Of a DNA stretch of 64,000 nt, positions 8,352 to 16,052 are shown in pieces. Numbering within the stretch: position 1 is the stretch's first letter; every line of letters starts with the position of its first letter. Source of the DNA: Bacteroidetes bacterium UBA1935 (lineage in GTDB: Bacteria > Bacteroidota > Bacteroidia > Chitinophagales > Chitinophagaceae); the NCBI GenBank assembly GCA_002337045.1, contig DDFF01000003.1, positions 310,001 through 374,000 of the forward strand. Direction: 5' to 3'. The position numbers and the translations under genes are program-made. The notes under the pieces were generated by a model. That model ran no database searches. It had not been told where the DNA came from and worked only from the letters and a program-made list of their open reading frames with translations.

Positions 8352-9734
8352 ATGAAGAAACTGATACTGTCTCTCTCGCTTGTGTGTACAGCCCTTGCAT
8401 CGCAGGCACAAATACCACAAGCATTTGCCAACCATCTGCAATACATGCTGGATAGCCTGTGCGCCAAAAACAAAGTAAAAGGCGTATCTGCTGCTGTACT
8501 GGTACCCGGTATGGGTGTATGGAAGGGCAGCTACGGCGTATCTCACGGTACCGAAAAAATAACACCAGACACTTGGCTACCCATTGGCAGCAATACCAAA
8601 ACATTCACGGCAGCCATCATGCTGCAACTACAGCAGGAAGGCAAGCTGGATCTTGATGACAGCATTGGTAAATGGATACAGAACGTGCCGAATGTAAACG
8701 GCAAAATCACTATCCGCCAGATGCTGAACCATACCAGCGGTATATACAACTTTACCAACAATCCGGCATTTTCTGCCGCGCTGAATGCAGACTATACCAA
8801 ATTCTGGCAACCGGAAGATGACCTTCCTTTCATCAGCACACCGAGCTTCGCTCCCGGCACCAATTGGGAATACAGCAATTCGGGCTATATACTGGCAGGC
8901 ATGATCATCAGCAAAGTGCTGAACGAGCCCTACCACGAAGCACTGATTAAAAGGATACTGACACCTCGCAATTATCAGAAAACAGTACTGTTTCCGCAGC
9001 AGGCACTAGGTGGTAGCGTACCGCACGGCTGGTCTACAGCGGCATCGGGCGGCAGCAAGCTGGAAGATATACAGGTAGAATATGGGTATGACATTACCGC
9101 ATTTCAGAGCATGGCACATTCTGCAGGTGCTATTATATCTACCGCAGAAGATAATGTACATTTCTGGGATGACCTGATGACGGGTAAAATCATCAACACC
9201 ACATCGCTGAACGAGATGATGACAACCGTATCTATGGGTGGTGGCTCCAACACTTATGGCCTGGGGGTATTCAGATACCCTAATACAAACGGGCGTGTGG
9301 TGTATGCACACGGCGGCACATGCTTTGGCTACATCAACGAAAACCTGCGCGACTCACTGAGTGGCATTTGCATCACACTCTTATCAAACCAGGACAGCAT
9401 CAATAACAGTTTACTTTTCCAACGTATACTGTTGCCGCTACACCGTTATGTGATAAAATTCCCTACTGCTGCGGTGGCCAACATCAACTATGCAGACGAT
9501 ATAAGAATCTATCCCAACCCAGCAAAAGATATAGTGAACATATCCTTGAACAACCCATCCGACAAAACAAACATTGCGGTGTATGATGTGACGGGCAGAA
9601 TTGTATTGCATACTGCCGGCATGCGTGGCAACAATACAATCTCTGTCTCGTCTCTTTCACCGGGCATGTATACCATACGCATCACAGACAACAACCTTAT
9701 AATGCTTAACTATAAACTTGAAGTAGCACCATAG
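8352..9734 (+). CDS. Secreted serine hydrolase (beta-lactamase/D-Ala-D-Ala peptidase fold) with T9SS tail
   Basis: 460 residues: signal peptide (1-20), then a class C beta-lactamase-type domain with Ser80-N-T-Lys83 (SxxK), Tyr174-S-Asn176 (YxN) and His320-G-G322 in place of the KTG motif. From about residue 384 there is a Por secretion tail (IYPNPAKDIVNIS, VYDVTGRIV, LSPGMYTIRITD), so the enzyme should cross the outer membrane by type IX secretion. The substrate is unknown; peptidase or esterase activity is more likely than antibiotic resistance. It is divergent from the LytTR operon. Confidence 0.9.
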   Translation: MKKLILSLSLVCTALASQAQIPQAFANHLQYMLDSLCAKNKVKGVSAAVLVPGMGVWKGSYGVSHGTEKITPDTWLPIGSNTKTFTAAIMLQLQQEGKLDLDDSIGKWIQNVPNVNGKITIRQMLNHTSGIYNFTNNPAFSAALNADYTKFWQPEDDLPFISTPSFAPGTNWEYSNSGYILAGMIISKVLNEPYHEALIKRILTPRNYQKTVLFPQQALGGSVPHGWSTAASGGSKLEDIQVEYGYDITAFQSMAHSAGAIISTAEDNVHFWDDLMTGKIINTTSLNEMMTTVSMGGGSNTYGLGVFRYPNTNGRVVYAHGGTCFGYINENLRDSLSGICITLLSNQDSINNSLLFQRILLPLHRYVIKFPTAAVANINYADDIRIYPNPAKDIVNISLNNPSDKTNIAVYDVTGRIVLHTAGMRGNNTISVSSLSPGMYTIRITDNNLIMLNYKLEVAP

Positions 9735-9756
9735 AATCAAGTATGAGAGTCGGTAA

Positions 9757-9784
9757 AAAGCCCCTGCTTCTGCGGGGGCTTTAT
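9757..9784 (+). terminator. Rho-independent terminator after the serine hydrolase gene
   Basis: The stem AGCCCCTGC / GCGGGGGCT (one G-T pair) with a TTCT loop is followed by TTATT. It lies 25 bp after the stop codon. Confidence 0.8.
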
Positions 9785-9842
9785 TCATATACAGCAGTAA
9801 ACAAGAAGTCATTACCTTTAGCATCTCTTATCAGGATAGTAT

Positions 9843-10454
9843 ATGAAAGAATTCTGGGATAGCCGATACAGTGATGCGGAATACGCCTATGGCGAAGAAC
9901 CCAATGAATATGTAAAACAACAACTGGCAAAATACCCTGCGGGCAAAGCCCTCTTTCCTGCCGAGGGCGAGGGGCGCAACTGTGTATATGCGGCTACGCT
10001 TGGCTGGGATGCCTACGCCTTCGACATCAGCAGCGAGGGCAAAAAGAAAGCACTGGCACTGGCAGCAAAAAAGCAGATAGCGATACACTACGATGTGTGT
10101 GGTGTAGAAGAGACAGCATACGCGCCTGCGTCTTTCGATGCGATGATACTATGCTACTCACATTTCCCTGCCGCATTGAAGCCCGCCTTCTACCAGCAAC
10201 TGAATAGCTATATGCGCAGCGGTGCGGTAGTAATAATGGAAGTATTCAGTAAGAACCATGTACAGTATCAACGTGTAAATGAAAATGCGGGCGGACCAAA
10301 AGACCCGGGTATGTTGTATGACGAAGCAGAAATACACAGCCTGTTTGCAGACTATGATGTTATAGAGCTGCAAGAACTGCACACCCAACTGAATGAAGGC
10401 AGCCTGCATAGCGCTATGTCTTGCGTACTGCGTTTCACGGGTGTGAAACGCTAA
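9843..10454 (+). CDS. SAM-dependent methyltransferase, TehB-like
   Basis: 203 residues. The N-terminus (FWDSRYSDAEYAYGEEPNEY) and motif I (ALFPAEGEGRNCVYAA) are typical of the TehB/tellurite-resistance-like class I methyltransferases common in Bacteroidota. Motif II is DAYAFDISSEGK and motif IV FDAMILCYSHFP. It is cytoplasmic, with no signal peptide. The substrate cannot be read from the sequence: this family includes thiol and metalloid methylation, but many members are uncharacterised. It converges with the next gene, leaving only 6 bp between stop codons. Confidence 0.85.
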   Translation: MKEFWDSRYSDAEYAYGEEPNEYVKQQLAKYPAGKALFPAEGEGRNCVYAATLGWDAYAFDISSEGKKKALALAAKKQIAIHYDVCGVEETAYAPASFDAMILCYSHFPAALKPAFYQQLNSYMRSGAVVIMEVFSKNHVQYQRVNENAGGPKDPGMLYDEAEIHSLFADYDVIELQELHTQLNEGSLHSAMSCVLRFTGVKR

Positions 10455-10460
10455 GCATTG

Positions 10461-10832
10461 CTATTTCTTCTTCGCATCAGGGCGCTCTGCTTCCTGTTGT
10501 ATACGGTATTTCACTATTTTCTTTACCAGTGCGGCGGGTATCTTTTTATCCAGCGGAAACTGCACTGCACCTTTGGATGTTTTGTATTTGCTCAGCTCTT
10601 CTGCAAACACTTCCATAGGCGATGCTGTGGGATAAAAACCAACATGCTTGGCATAGGCCGCAAAATATACCAAAGCTTTCCCGTTTAGCTTATAGGCAGG
10701 CATGTTGTAGCTGATTACCTCTTCAGCCTTTGGCACTGCAGCTTTTATAGCAGTCTGCAGTTCATCAATGCGTTCTATTGTTTGCGCAGGTATGTCTTGC
10801 AGGTATTCGGCGACGGTGGTATATTTTTTCAT
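10461..10832 (-). CDS. DUF1801 / YdhG-like protein
   Basis: 123 residues from the ATG at 10832; an upstream in-frame start at 10853 adds a poorly conserved tail. The pattern YLQDIPAQTIERIDELQTAI, AEEVISYNMPAYKLNGKALVYFAAY, HVGFYPT and SKGAVQFPLDKKIP is characteristic of the DUF1801 family. B. subtilis YdhG (Fra), a frataxin-like iron chaperone, belongs to this family, but the function here is unproven. The C-terminus is Lys-rich. Confidence 0.85.
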   Translation of the reverse strand: MKKYTTVAEYLQDIPAQTIERIDELQTAIKAAVPKAEEVISYNMPAYKLNGKALVYFAAYAKHVGFYPTASPMEVFAEELSKYKTSKGAVQFPLDKKIPAALVKKIVKYRIQQEAERPDAKKK

Positions 10833-10891
10833 AGTTCGTACATTTGTGCACATAAATATACAAAACTTAACAGCCCGCTTACTGTGCTACA

Positions 10892-11683
10892 ATGAAACCT
10901 ATACTTACTACAATTTTCGTCGCCCTACTCACTATCACTTGCTTTGCGCAACCTATAGGAGCCGACTCCAACCCCAAACTAAATGATGCCGAAGCTGCAC
11001 TTTGCAATAAACTATTCAGCCATACAGGCTACGACTTCAAAGGCAAAACGGTCATGTACATCACCAATATAGGCGAGGACAAGACATACAGTTCGGGCTA
11101 CCTACCTGCAACAAAAACAGATTTTTTCCGTCACACAAATCAGGCAACAGATACGCTTATAAAATACCATCTTGCAATATTGAATACCGAACAAAAGCTT
11201 GAAACACCGGATATAGATGCTGTTGTATATTTTATGACGCCCGATTTCAACCGAGGCTTTAAAGGTGATTGGGTAGATAAATCTATCAAACGCTTTAAAA
11301 CCATTAAAATCAACTTTCCCGACAATATAGACCTAGCAGGGATTGACACTACAGAAAACATCACTATGGAAGACGCAAAGTTTCTGAACAGCATATTCCG
11401 TTTTGAGCGCAACAGCTTTGATTTTACCAATAAAAAAGTTGCTATAGTAGCGTTCCATAACTACAACTATGCAATGCTATATAAACGCGACTATATCCAA
11501 TACATCAAAACACATCTGAAAACACATTTCAGTATTCCTACCGATTGGTTCTATATTTTAAACTCAACCAATAGAGCATCTACAGGCTATGATGCCGTCA
11601 TCGTAGAATACTCAAAACATGTAGACTTTAACAGTGTACTCGAATTGATTAAAACTTACAAACCAATATCAGATACTAAATAA
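10892..11683 (+). CDS. Exported protein of unknown function
   Basis: 263 residues with a signal peptide ending near residue 19 (VALLTITCFAQ). The mature protein is mixed alpha/beta with no membrane segment and no T9SS tail. Features include DFKGKTVMYITNIGED, DAVVYFMTPDFNRG and KVAIVAFHNYNYAM; the central strand pattern recalls a Rossmann-like fold, but no family is recognised. It lies 31 bp before the acetyltransferase gene and may be co-transcribed with it. Confidence 0.6.
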   Translation: MKPILTTIFVALLTITCFAQPIGADSNPKLNDAEAALCNKLFSHTGYDFKGKTVMYITNIGEDKTYSSGYLPATKTDFFRHTNQATDTLIKYHLAILNTEQKLETPDIDAVVYFMTPDFNRGFKGDWVDKSIKRFKTIKINFPDNIDLAGIDTTENITMEDAKFLNSIFRFERNSFDFTNKKVAIVAFHNYNYAMLYKRDYIQYIKTHLKTHFSIPTDWFYILNSTNRASTGYDAVIVEYSKHVDFNSVLELIKTYKPISDTK

Positions 11684-11714
11684 CCGTCTATTAGAATCAG
11701 ATAAATGCACTAAC

Positions 11715-12260
11715 ATGAACATACATATAGAAACACCAAGACTGATAATACGCGAGCTGCTACCTGAAGACGCTACCGAAATGTTTGAAATGGACAGCGA
11801 CCCCGAGGTACATAAATACCTGGGTAATAAACCACTGACAGATATTGAAGAGGTGCACAAAGTGATTGCTTTTGTAAGGCAGCAATACACCGACAATGGC
11901 ATAGGCCGCTGGGCAGTAACGCTGAAAGACACCGGCGAGTTTATTGGCTGGACAGGTTTTAAACGCTTTACAGAAACTGTCAACAATCATATAAATCATC
12001 TTGACTTTGGCTATCGTCACGCACGCAAATTCTGGGGACAAGGCTATGCATACGAGGCTGCAAAAGCATCGTTAGATTATGGCATTGATACGCTTAATTT
12101 TAAAGACATTTATGCCATGACAGATGTAGACAATCTGGGTTCTCGCCGCCTGCTTGAAAAACTAGGCTTTGAATACAAAAAGACTTTCGCTTACGATGGC
12201 CCTTCTGCAGAGTTTAATGGCCTGCCCGTAACATGGTACGAACTGATGGAAAGAAAATAA
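11715..12260 (+). CDS. GNAT acetyltransferase, RimJ/RimL type
   Basis: 181 residues. The start IETPRLIIRELLPEDATEMFEMDSD is the standard RimJ/RimL opening. The acetyl-CoA site is in LDFGYRHARKFWGQGYAYEAAKAS (motif A, RxxxGxG-like) with DNLGSRRLLEKLGFEYKK near the end. The family acetylates N-terminal amines of ribosomal proteins or small molecules; the target is unknown. A bidirectional terminator follows at once. Confidence 0.88.
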   Translation: MNIHIETPRLIIRELLPEDATEMFEMDSDPEVHKYLGNKPLTDIEEVHKVIAFVRQQYTDNGIGRWAVTLKDTGEFIGWTGFKRFTETVNNHINHLDFGYRHARKFWGQGYAYEAAKASLDYGIDTLNFKDIYAMTDVDNLGSRRLLEKLGFEYKKTFAYDGPSAEFNGLPVTWYELMERK

Positions 12261-12262
12261 GA

Positions 12263-12294
12263 ATAGCCCTTGTTATGCAAGGGCTATCATTTTT
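12263..12294. terminator. Bidirectional Rho-independent terminator
   Basis: A perfect 10-bp stem ATAGCCCTTG / CAAGGGCTAT with a 5-nt loop is followed by CATTTTTTA on the plus strand and by T-rich sequence on the minus strand. It separates the convergent acetyltransferase and outer-membrane protein genes. Confidence 0.85.
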
Positions 12295-12305
12295 TATGTA
12301 TACCA

Positions 12306-12929
12306 TTACCACAAACTAAGCCCCACACCCAAATTCATAGATGGACTGATATAGCCGCTACGGCTACGCAGTAAAATATTATGATTAATCTGCAGCGTTT
12401 TATTTACCTGCCAGTTGAGCCCAACACTCAGTGTAGGTTCTAGCTTAAAGCTATTCGTAATATCTACCCTCTGCTCGTAGCCATTTGTTGTTTGCACTAT
12501 GCCCTGCCACTTGTCTTGTGTTACAATACCGGTAACGCCCCAGCCTATATAAGGGCGCAACGCTGTACCGCGCGGTGTAAAGTAGTACAATGCCAGTAGG
12601 GGGATTTCGTATTGCAGGCGTTTCATTGTTCCGCCATCGTAGGTATTGTAAGTGGGCAACAGATTTTTCTGCACGCCTACTTGCACACCCCAACGGCTTG
12701 CATAATCCCAACGAAGGTACGCACCCATGTTATAGTAATTTTCTCCAACTCGCGCAGGCAGCCCTGATGCGCCTTCTACATTAACAATGCGCAAGTCTTG
12801 CCCGGCACCTAATTGCAAACCGGCAGTTAGTCTGGGCGCTTTGTCTTTGTATGCTTTTTTAAGCGATGGCTGCGCTGTGGCAGCAACTGTAACGGATAGT
12901 GCCGTGAGGGTCAAGATAACAGCTTTCAT
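12306..12929 (-). CDS. Small outer-membrane beta-barrel protein
   Basis: 207 residues: signal peptide (1-19), then alternating strands with aromatic ends (GAYLRWDYASRWGVQVGVQ, YEIPLLALYYFTP, RPYIGWGVTGIV, SVGLNWQVNKTLQINHNILL) ending in a strand that closes with Leu-Trp. This fits the small 8-stranded porin-like/OmpW-type barrels of Bacteroidota. The leader upstream contains a short hairpin AGATAG-CGAAA-CTATCT at 12945-12961. The substrate or partner is unknown. Confidence 0.75.
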   Translation of the reverse strand: MKAVILTLTALSVTVAATAQPSLKKAYKDKAPRLTAGLQLGAGQDLRIVNVEGASGLPARVGENYYNMGAYLRWDYASRWGVQVGVQKNLLPTYNTYDGGTMKRLQYEIPLLALYYFTPRGTALRPYIGWGVTGIVTQDKWQGIVQTTNGYEQRVDITNSFKLEPTLSVGLNWQVNKTLQINHNILLRSRSGYISPSMNLGVGLSLW

Positions 12930-13003
12930 AAAATATCAGATTTTAGATAGCGAAACTATCTGTCTATATCTGAATATTTCCTTAATGCATTGTTGCGTAA
13001 AAG

Positions 13004-13663
13004 TTAATTGGCAACTGTGTTAAAACCCTTTATGATGGCCCGTATGCTCAATACAATCTCAAACAATCCGCCGGGCAAAGAAAGTGCTACACCTATATGC
13101 TGCTGAAACAGCTCTGCCATAGTACCCGCAAACAGGATGATATAACCTGCTATACCCCAAATGCTCAGCCATTTTGGAACCAACTGCGCTCTGTATAAGA
13201 TAACTGCCAGCAACGTACCACTCACTGCCCACATAGCCATACCCAATTGATAACTTACGGCATTGCCCTGCCTGCATGCGGCGGCCAGTTGTTGCATACA
13301 GTCTTTATTGGTGGCAGATGCATACGCATCGCTCAGCGGCAGCAATTGCCACAGGAATACGCCACCCACCGTAAGCAGCACCGTAGCCATGATGGCAAAT
13401 ATGAGATACCCGTATGCTTTGGTAGTGCTGTATTGCCTTACAATGCCATACATAATGACTGCCAACCCGATATTGCCCATGCTGTGCAGCACTGCCAGCA
13501 GTATAATGCCTGCCGCCGCCTGTGCTTTGTTATTGGCTATTTGCGCCAGTGCATCGGGCGATGCCGCCAGCTCATCTACCATGCCGCTGCCTATGCCATA
13601 GAATAGAAATACGAGGATGAAGAGTACCCCGAAAACCCTTGCCTTTGTCCGCAGATTGTTCAT
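13004..13663 (-). CDS. DUF4386-type integral membrane protein
   Basis: 219 residues from the ATG at 13663, chosen because a promoter -7 box lies just upstream and the family starts with a short polar segment. Six hydrophobic segments are visible (VFGVLFILVFLFYGIG, AAAGIILLAVLHSMGNIG, YLIFAIMATVLLTVGG, ALLAVIL-like, WLSIWGIAGYIILFAG and the C-terminal helix). The order and the motif VPKWLSIWGIAGYI match DUF4386. The function is unknown. Confidence 0.75.
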   Translation of the reverse strand: MNNLRTKARVFGVLFILVFLFYGIGSGMVDELAASPDALAQIANNKAQAAAGIILLAVLHSMGNIGLAVIMYGIVRQYSTTKAYGYLIFAIMATVLLTVGGVFLWQLLPLSDAYASATNKDCMQQLAAACRQGNAVSYQLGMAMWAVSGTLLAVILYRAQLVPKWLSIWGIAGYIILFAGTMAELFQQHIGVALSLPGGLFEIVLSIRAIIKGFNTVAN

Positions 13664-13689
13664 AAACCCTGTTTTATGTTTTACTGCGG

Positions 13690-13697
13690 CAAAGCTA
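13690..13697 (-). promoter_or_regulatory. -7 promoter element upstream of the DUF4386 gene
   Basis: Minus-strand TAGCTTTG matches TAnnTTTG and lies 27 bp before the chosen start codon. A TTG is present upstream but not at ideal spacing. Confidence 0.4.
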
Positions 13698-13767
13698 GAT
13701 GCACATTTTGCCAATCACCTTGACAATTGTTAAGAAGTGAAAACCACTACCCCATAAAAACAGTAAA

Positions 13768-13784
13768 ACCGGGGCGAACCCGGT
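13768..13784 (-). terminator. Terminator hairpin on the minus strand
   Basis: The stem ACCGGG / CCCGGT with a 5-nt loop is followed on the minus strand by TTTTACTGTTTTTAT. It would end transcription coming from the TPR-HTH gene and the small membrane ORF before the DUF4386 promoter. Confidence 0.65.
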
Positions 13785-14005
13785 CTTGTCAGTTTAGCCT
13801 ATCCCTTATACAAAATATATAGGCTATTGTATTGCTTACTCTTTTACAGGGGCAACTCTAAAAAGAATCTCTCCGGCCCGATTCCTCCCTATCTGGAAAG
13901 AAGAGGAGGTGTATCGGCCAGCCCCTTAGAAATACATTTGTTTTGCTTGAGAATGTGTTTGTTTGATAAAAAGAATGAGACCTGCCGGGGGCATATTGCC
14001 GTTAC
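13785..14005. other. Intergenic stretch without a recognised gene
   Basis: A 63-codon open frame exists on the plus strand (13827-14018), but it has no family resemblance and an unusual composition, and it is judged spurious. An imperfect inverted repeat built on CCTCC and GGAGG lies around 13873-13915. Nothing else is seen. Confidence 0.4.
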
Positions 14006-14089
14006 CTATAGAGGATAGAAATACAACAGGGCGATTGCCAGCAGTACCAGTGCTACAACCATCCATGAAAGTTTTGAGTATTTATCCAT
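14006..14089 (-). CDS. Putative 27-residue single-pass membrane peptide
   Basis: From the ATG at 14089 the frame encodes MDKYSKLSW followed by the hydrophobic helix MVVALVLLAIALLYFYPL and a stop. A polar, charged N-terminus followed by one uninterrupted membrane helix is the classic form of small bacterial membrane proteins. An ATG at 14101 adds four residues, and an AGGG lies just before the start. It sits between the TPR-HTH gene and a terminator at 13768-13784, probably as the last part of that transcript. Very short frames can arise by chance. Confidence 0.4.
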   Translation of the reverse strand: MDKYSKLSWMVVALVLLAIALLYFYPL

Positions 14090-14258
14090 TGCCCTCAGCA
14101 TGTCTTACGCTTAAATTGTAGCACGAATATGCGACAGCCGTGCCCGCATAGCAAATTTTGAGCGTTACAACTGCATTTCACAGCCGTTACAATTGCGTTA
14201 CAATGGGCGTTACCCATCTTTACACATTGATTGTCAATAAATTAAAAAGAAGGGAAAA

Positions 14259-15938
14259 TCAGATGGTATTTACCCAATCTTCCAGTTTTGTATCCTCAGG
14301 GAGGTGTATTTTCTTCAGCAAACGGTGCTTGCTTACCCTTACAGCCTCCAGACTTACACCCAACATGGCTGCCATTTCCTTGTTATTGAGCCCCAATTTG
14401 GTGAGTAGGATAGACCGTAGCTCGGCAGTAGTCAGGTCGGGGAATTTCTCTTTTACACGGTTTATATACCCGGCATGTACCTTATTAAACAGCGCCTGAA
14501 AATCGGCCCATTGCTCGTCGTTTAGTATTACAGAACGTTGTAATAATTGGAGTGAATTTTCCTTTTCTGCCTGTTCGTTGGCGTCGGGTTGCTGGGTACG
14601 GTATTTCTCCAGCTCGGTACTGAATTGCTCCAGCAGATCGTTCTTTTCCTGTATACTGCGGGTAAAATCTGCCAGTTGTTGCGATGCCAGTTCTTCCCTG
14701 CGGCGCGCTTCGGCCACTGCCATATCAGTTTTTTGCTTATGCTTCAGTTTTTGGCGGTTGATGAGCAGCAAACTGATGATACCTGCCAGCAATACCAGCC
14801 CGATGGCAGAGTTACGCTCTACCTTGTGCTGTGTTATCTCTTTGTCTTTCAGCTTGTTAAGATAGTTGAGCGAGTCTGTTTGCCTGCGCACATAAAATTG
14901 TGCCTCTATACGGGCAAAGTCTTTCTCCTTCTCCAGATTATATATAGTATCCTTCAGCAATGCGTAGCGCTCCAGATACAGAAAAGCCTTATCATAATCG
15001 CCCAGCAGCCTGTATAGCTTTGCCGAGTTGATTGCCACTTCAGAACGGGCATCTATCAAATCGTGCTTTCTGCTCATTACCTCTGCCACTTGCAGGTATT
15101 GCATCGAGCGTTGTTTGCACAACTCACTGTCTTTCAGGCTATCGGGTATGGGTGTAGCACTATCTTTTTTCGCAAGGCGCAGGTACACCTCTCCAAGATT
15201 GGTATATGCATAGGTAAGATGGCTATCGTGATGCAGCTCTTTGAGCATGGTGGCTGCCAGCAGGTAGCTTTCCAGTGCTTTCGGCACATCGTCCGCGCGA
15301 ATGTATACACCACCAATATTCAGGTATATATTAGCCAGCTCTGCATAGCCTGTAGCTGCACCATATTGCTTTTCCATGCGCAGTGCCTCTTCATAATACA
15401 CCAATGCTTCTTTGTACTTGTTCTGCCTGATGTACAGATACCCGATGTTTATCATCAGGTTGCTCATGTTTTTTATGCCCGCGGCTTCGTTTACTTTTTT
15501 TGCCTGCAATCCATAGTCAAGCGCCTGCACAAAATCGTTGTTGGTAGCATATACCGCGCTGATGGCAGAAAGCATCATACCCTCATATATTGAGTTCTTT
15601 GCTTTTCGGGCTATGACCAATGCATTCTGAAAATACTTTAGTGCCTCCGGCAGATTGCTTTGCATAGCATAGCAGCGCCCTATCAGGTTATTGCCCCGCA
15701 GCATACCCCGTTCATAGTTTATTTTTGTAGAAAGCGCCAACACCTGCCTGCCGTAATCCTTGCTTTTTTCTACGTCTGTCTGAAAGTATATGGCAGATAA
15801 TTCGTTGAGTATGTTGACCTTGTTAGAATCTTCCTTAGCTGTTTTCAGTACGCGCAACAGGGAGTCTGCACTTGCCTGCGCAAACACGGGTATTTGTGCT
15901 GATAGCACTGTGATAAAAAGGAGGATGTACCTGAACAC
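14259..15938 (-). CDS. Membrane-anchored TPR protein with C-terminal LuxR-like HTH
   Basis: 559 residues from a GTG start. Signal peptide or anchor at 1-20. Tetratricopeptide repeats span about 25-350 (ALKYFQNALVIARKAKNSIYEG, ALVYYEEALRMEKQYG and others). A transmembrane helix follows near 375-395 (SAIGLVLLAGIISLLLINR), then a coiled coil and a cytoplasmic HTH at about 490-545 (LTTAELRSILLTKLGLNNKEMAAMLGVSLEAVR). This layout, periplasmic TPRs joined to a cytoplasmic DNA-binding domain, is a one-component membrane regulator common in Bacteroidota. The target is unknown. A divergent promoter for the T9SS gene lies upstream. Confidence 0.82.
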   Translation of the reverse strand: MFRYILLFITVLSAQIPVFAQASADSLLRVLKTAKEDSNKVNILNELSAIYFQTDVEKSKDYGRQVLALSTKINYERGMLRGNNLIGRCYAMQSNLPEALKYFQNALVIARKAKNSIYEGMMLSAISAVYATNNDFVQALDYGLQAKKVNEAAGIKNMSNLMINIGYLYIRQNKYKEALVYYEEALRMEKQYGAATGYAELANIYLNIGGVYIRADDVPKALESYLLAATMLKELHHDSHLTYAYTNLGEVYLRLAKKDSATPIPDSLKDSELCKQRSMQYLQVAEVMSRKHDLIDARSEVAINSAKLYRLLGDYDKAFLYLERYALLKDTIYNLEKEKDFARIEAQFYVRRQTDSLNYLNKLKDKEITQHKVERNSAIGLVLLAGIISLLLINRQKLKHKQKTDMAVAEARRREELASQQLADFTRSIQEKNDLLEQFSTELEKYRTQQPDANEQAEKENSLQLLQRSVILNDEQWADFQALFNKVHAGYINRVKEKFPDLTTAELRSILLTKLGLNNKEMAAMLGVSLEAVRVSKHRLLKKIHLPEDTKLEDWVNTI

Positions 15939-15988
15939 GACTTAAATATAAAGCACCCTGCACCAAAAAGGCAAGTAATGTGGAGAAA

Positions 15989-16019
15989 TTGCCTTTTTAC
16001 CCTAGTACAAGTACATTTG
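15989..16019 (+). promoter_or_regulatory. Bacteroidota-type promoter of the large T9SS gene
   Basis: TTG at 15989-15991, a 20-bp spacer and TACATTTG at 16012-16019 match the -33/-7 consensus (TTTG, TAnnTTTG). Transcription would begin about 25-30 bp before the start codon. Confidence 0.6.
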
Positions 16020-16052
16020 CAACCAATTATTAAATGAAATAAATATTACTTG

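Noticed and set aside
13827..14018. 63-codon plus-strand frame
   Set aside because: No homology features, no promoter and overlap with a more convincing small membrane frame.
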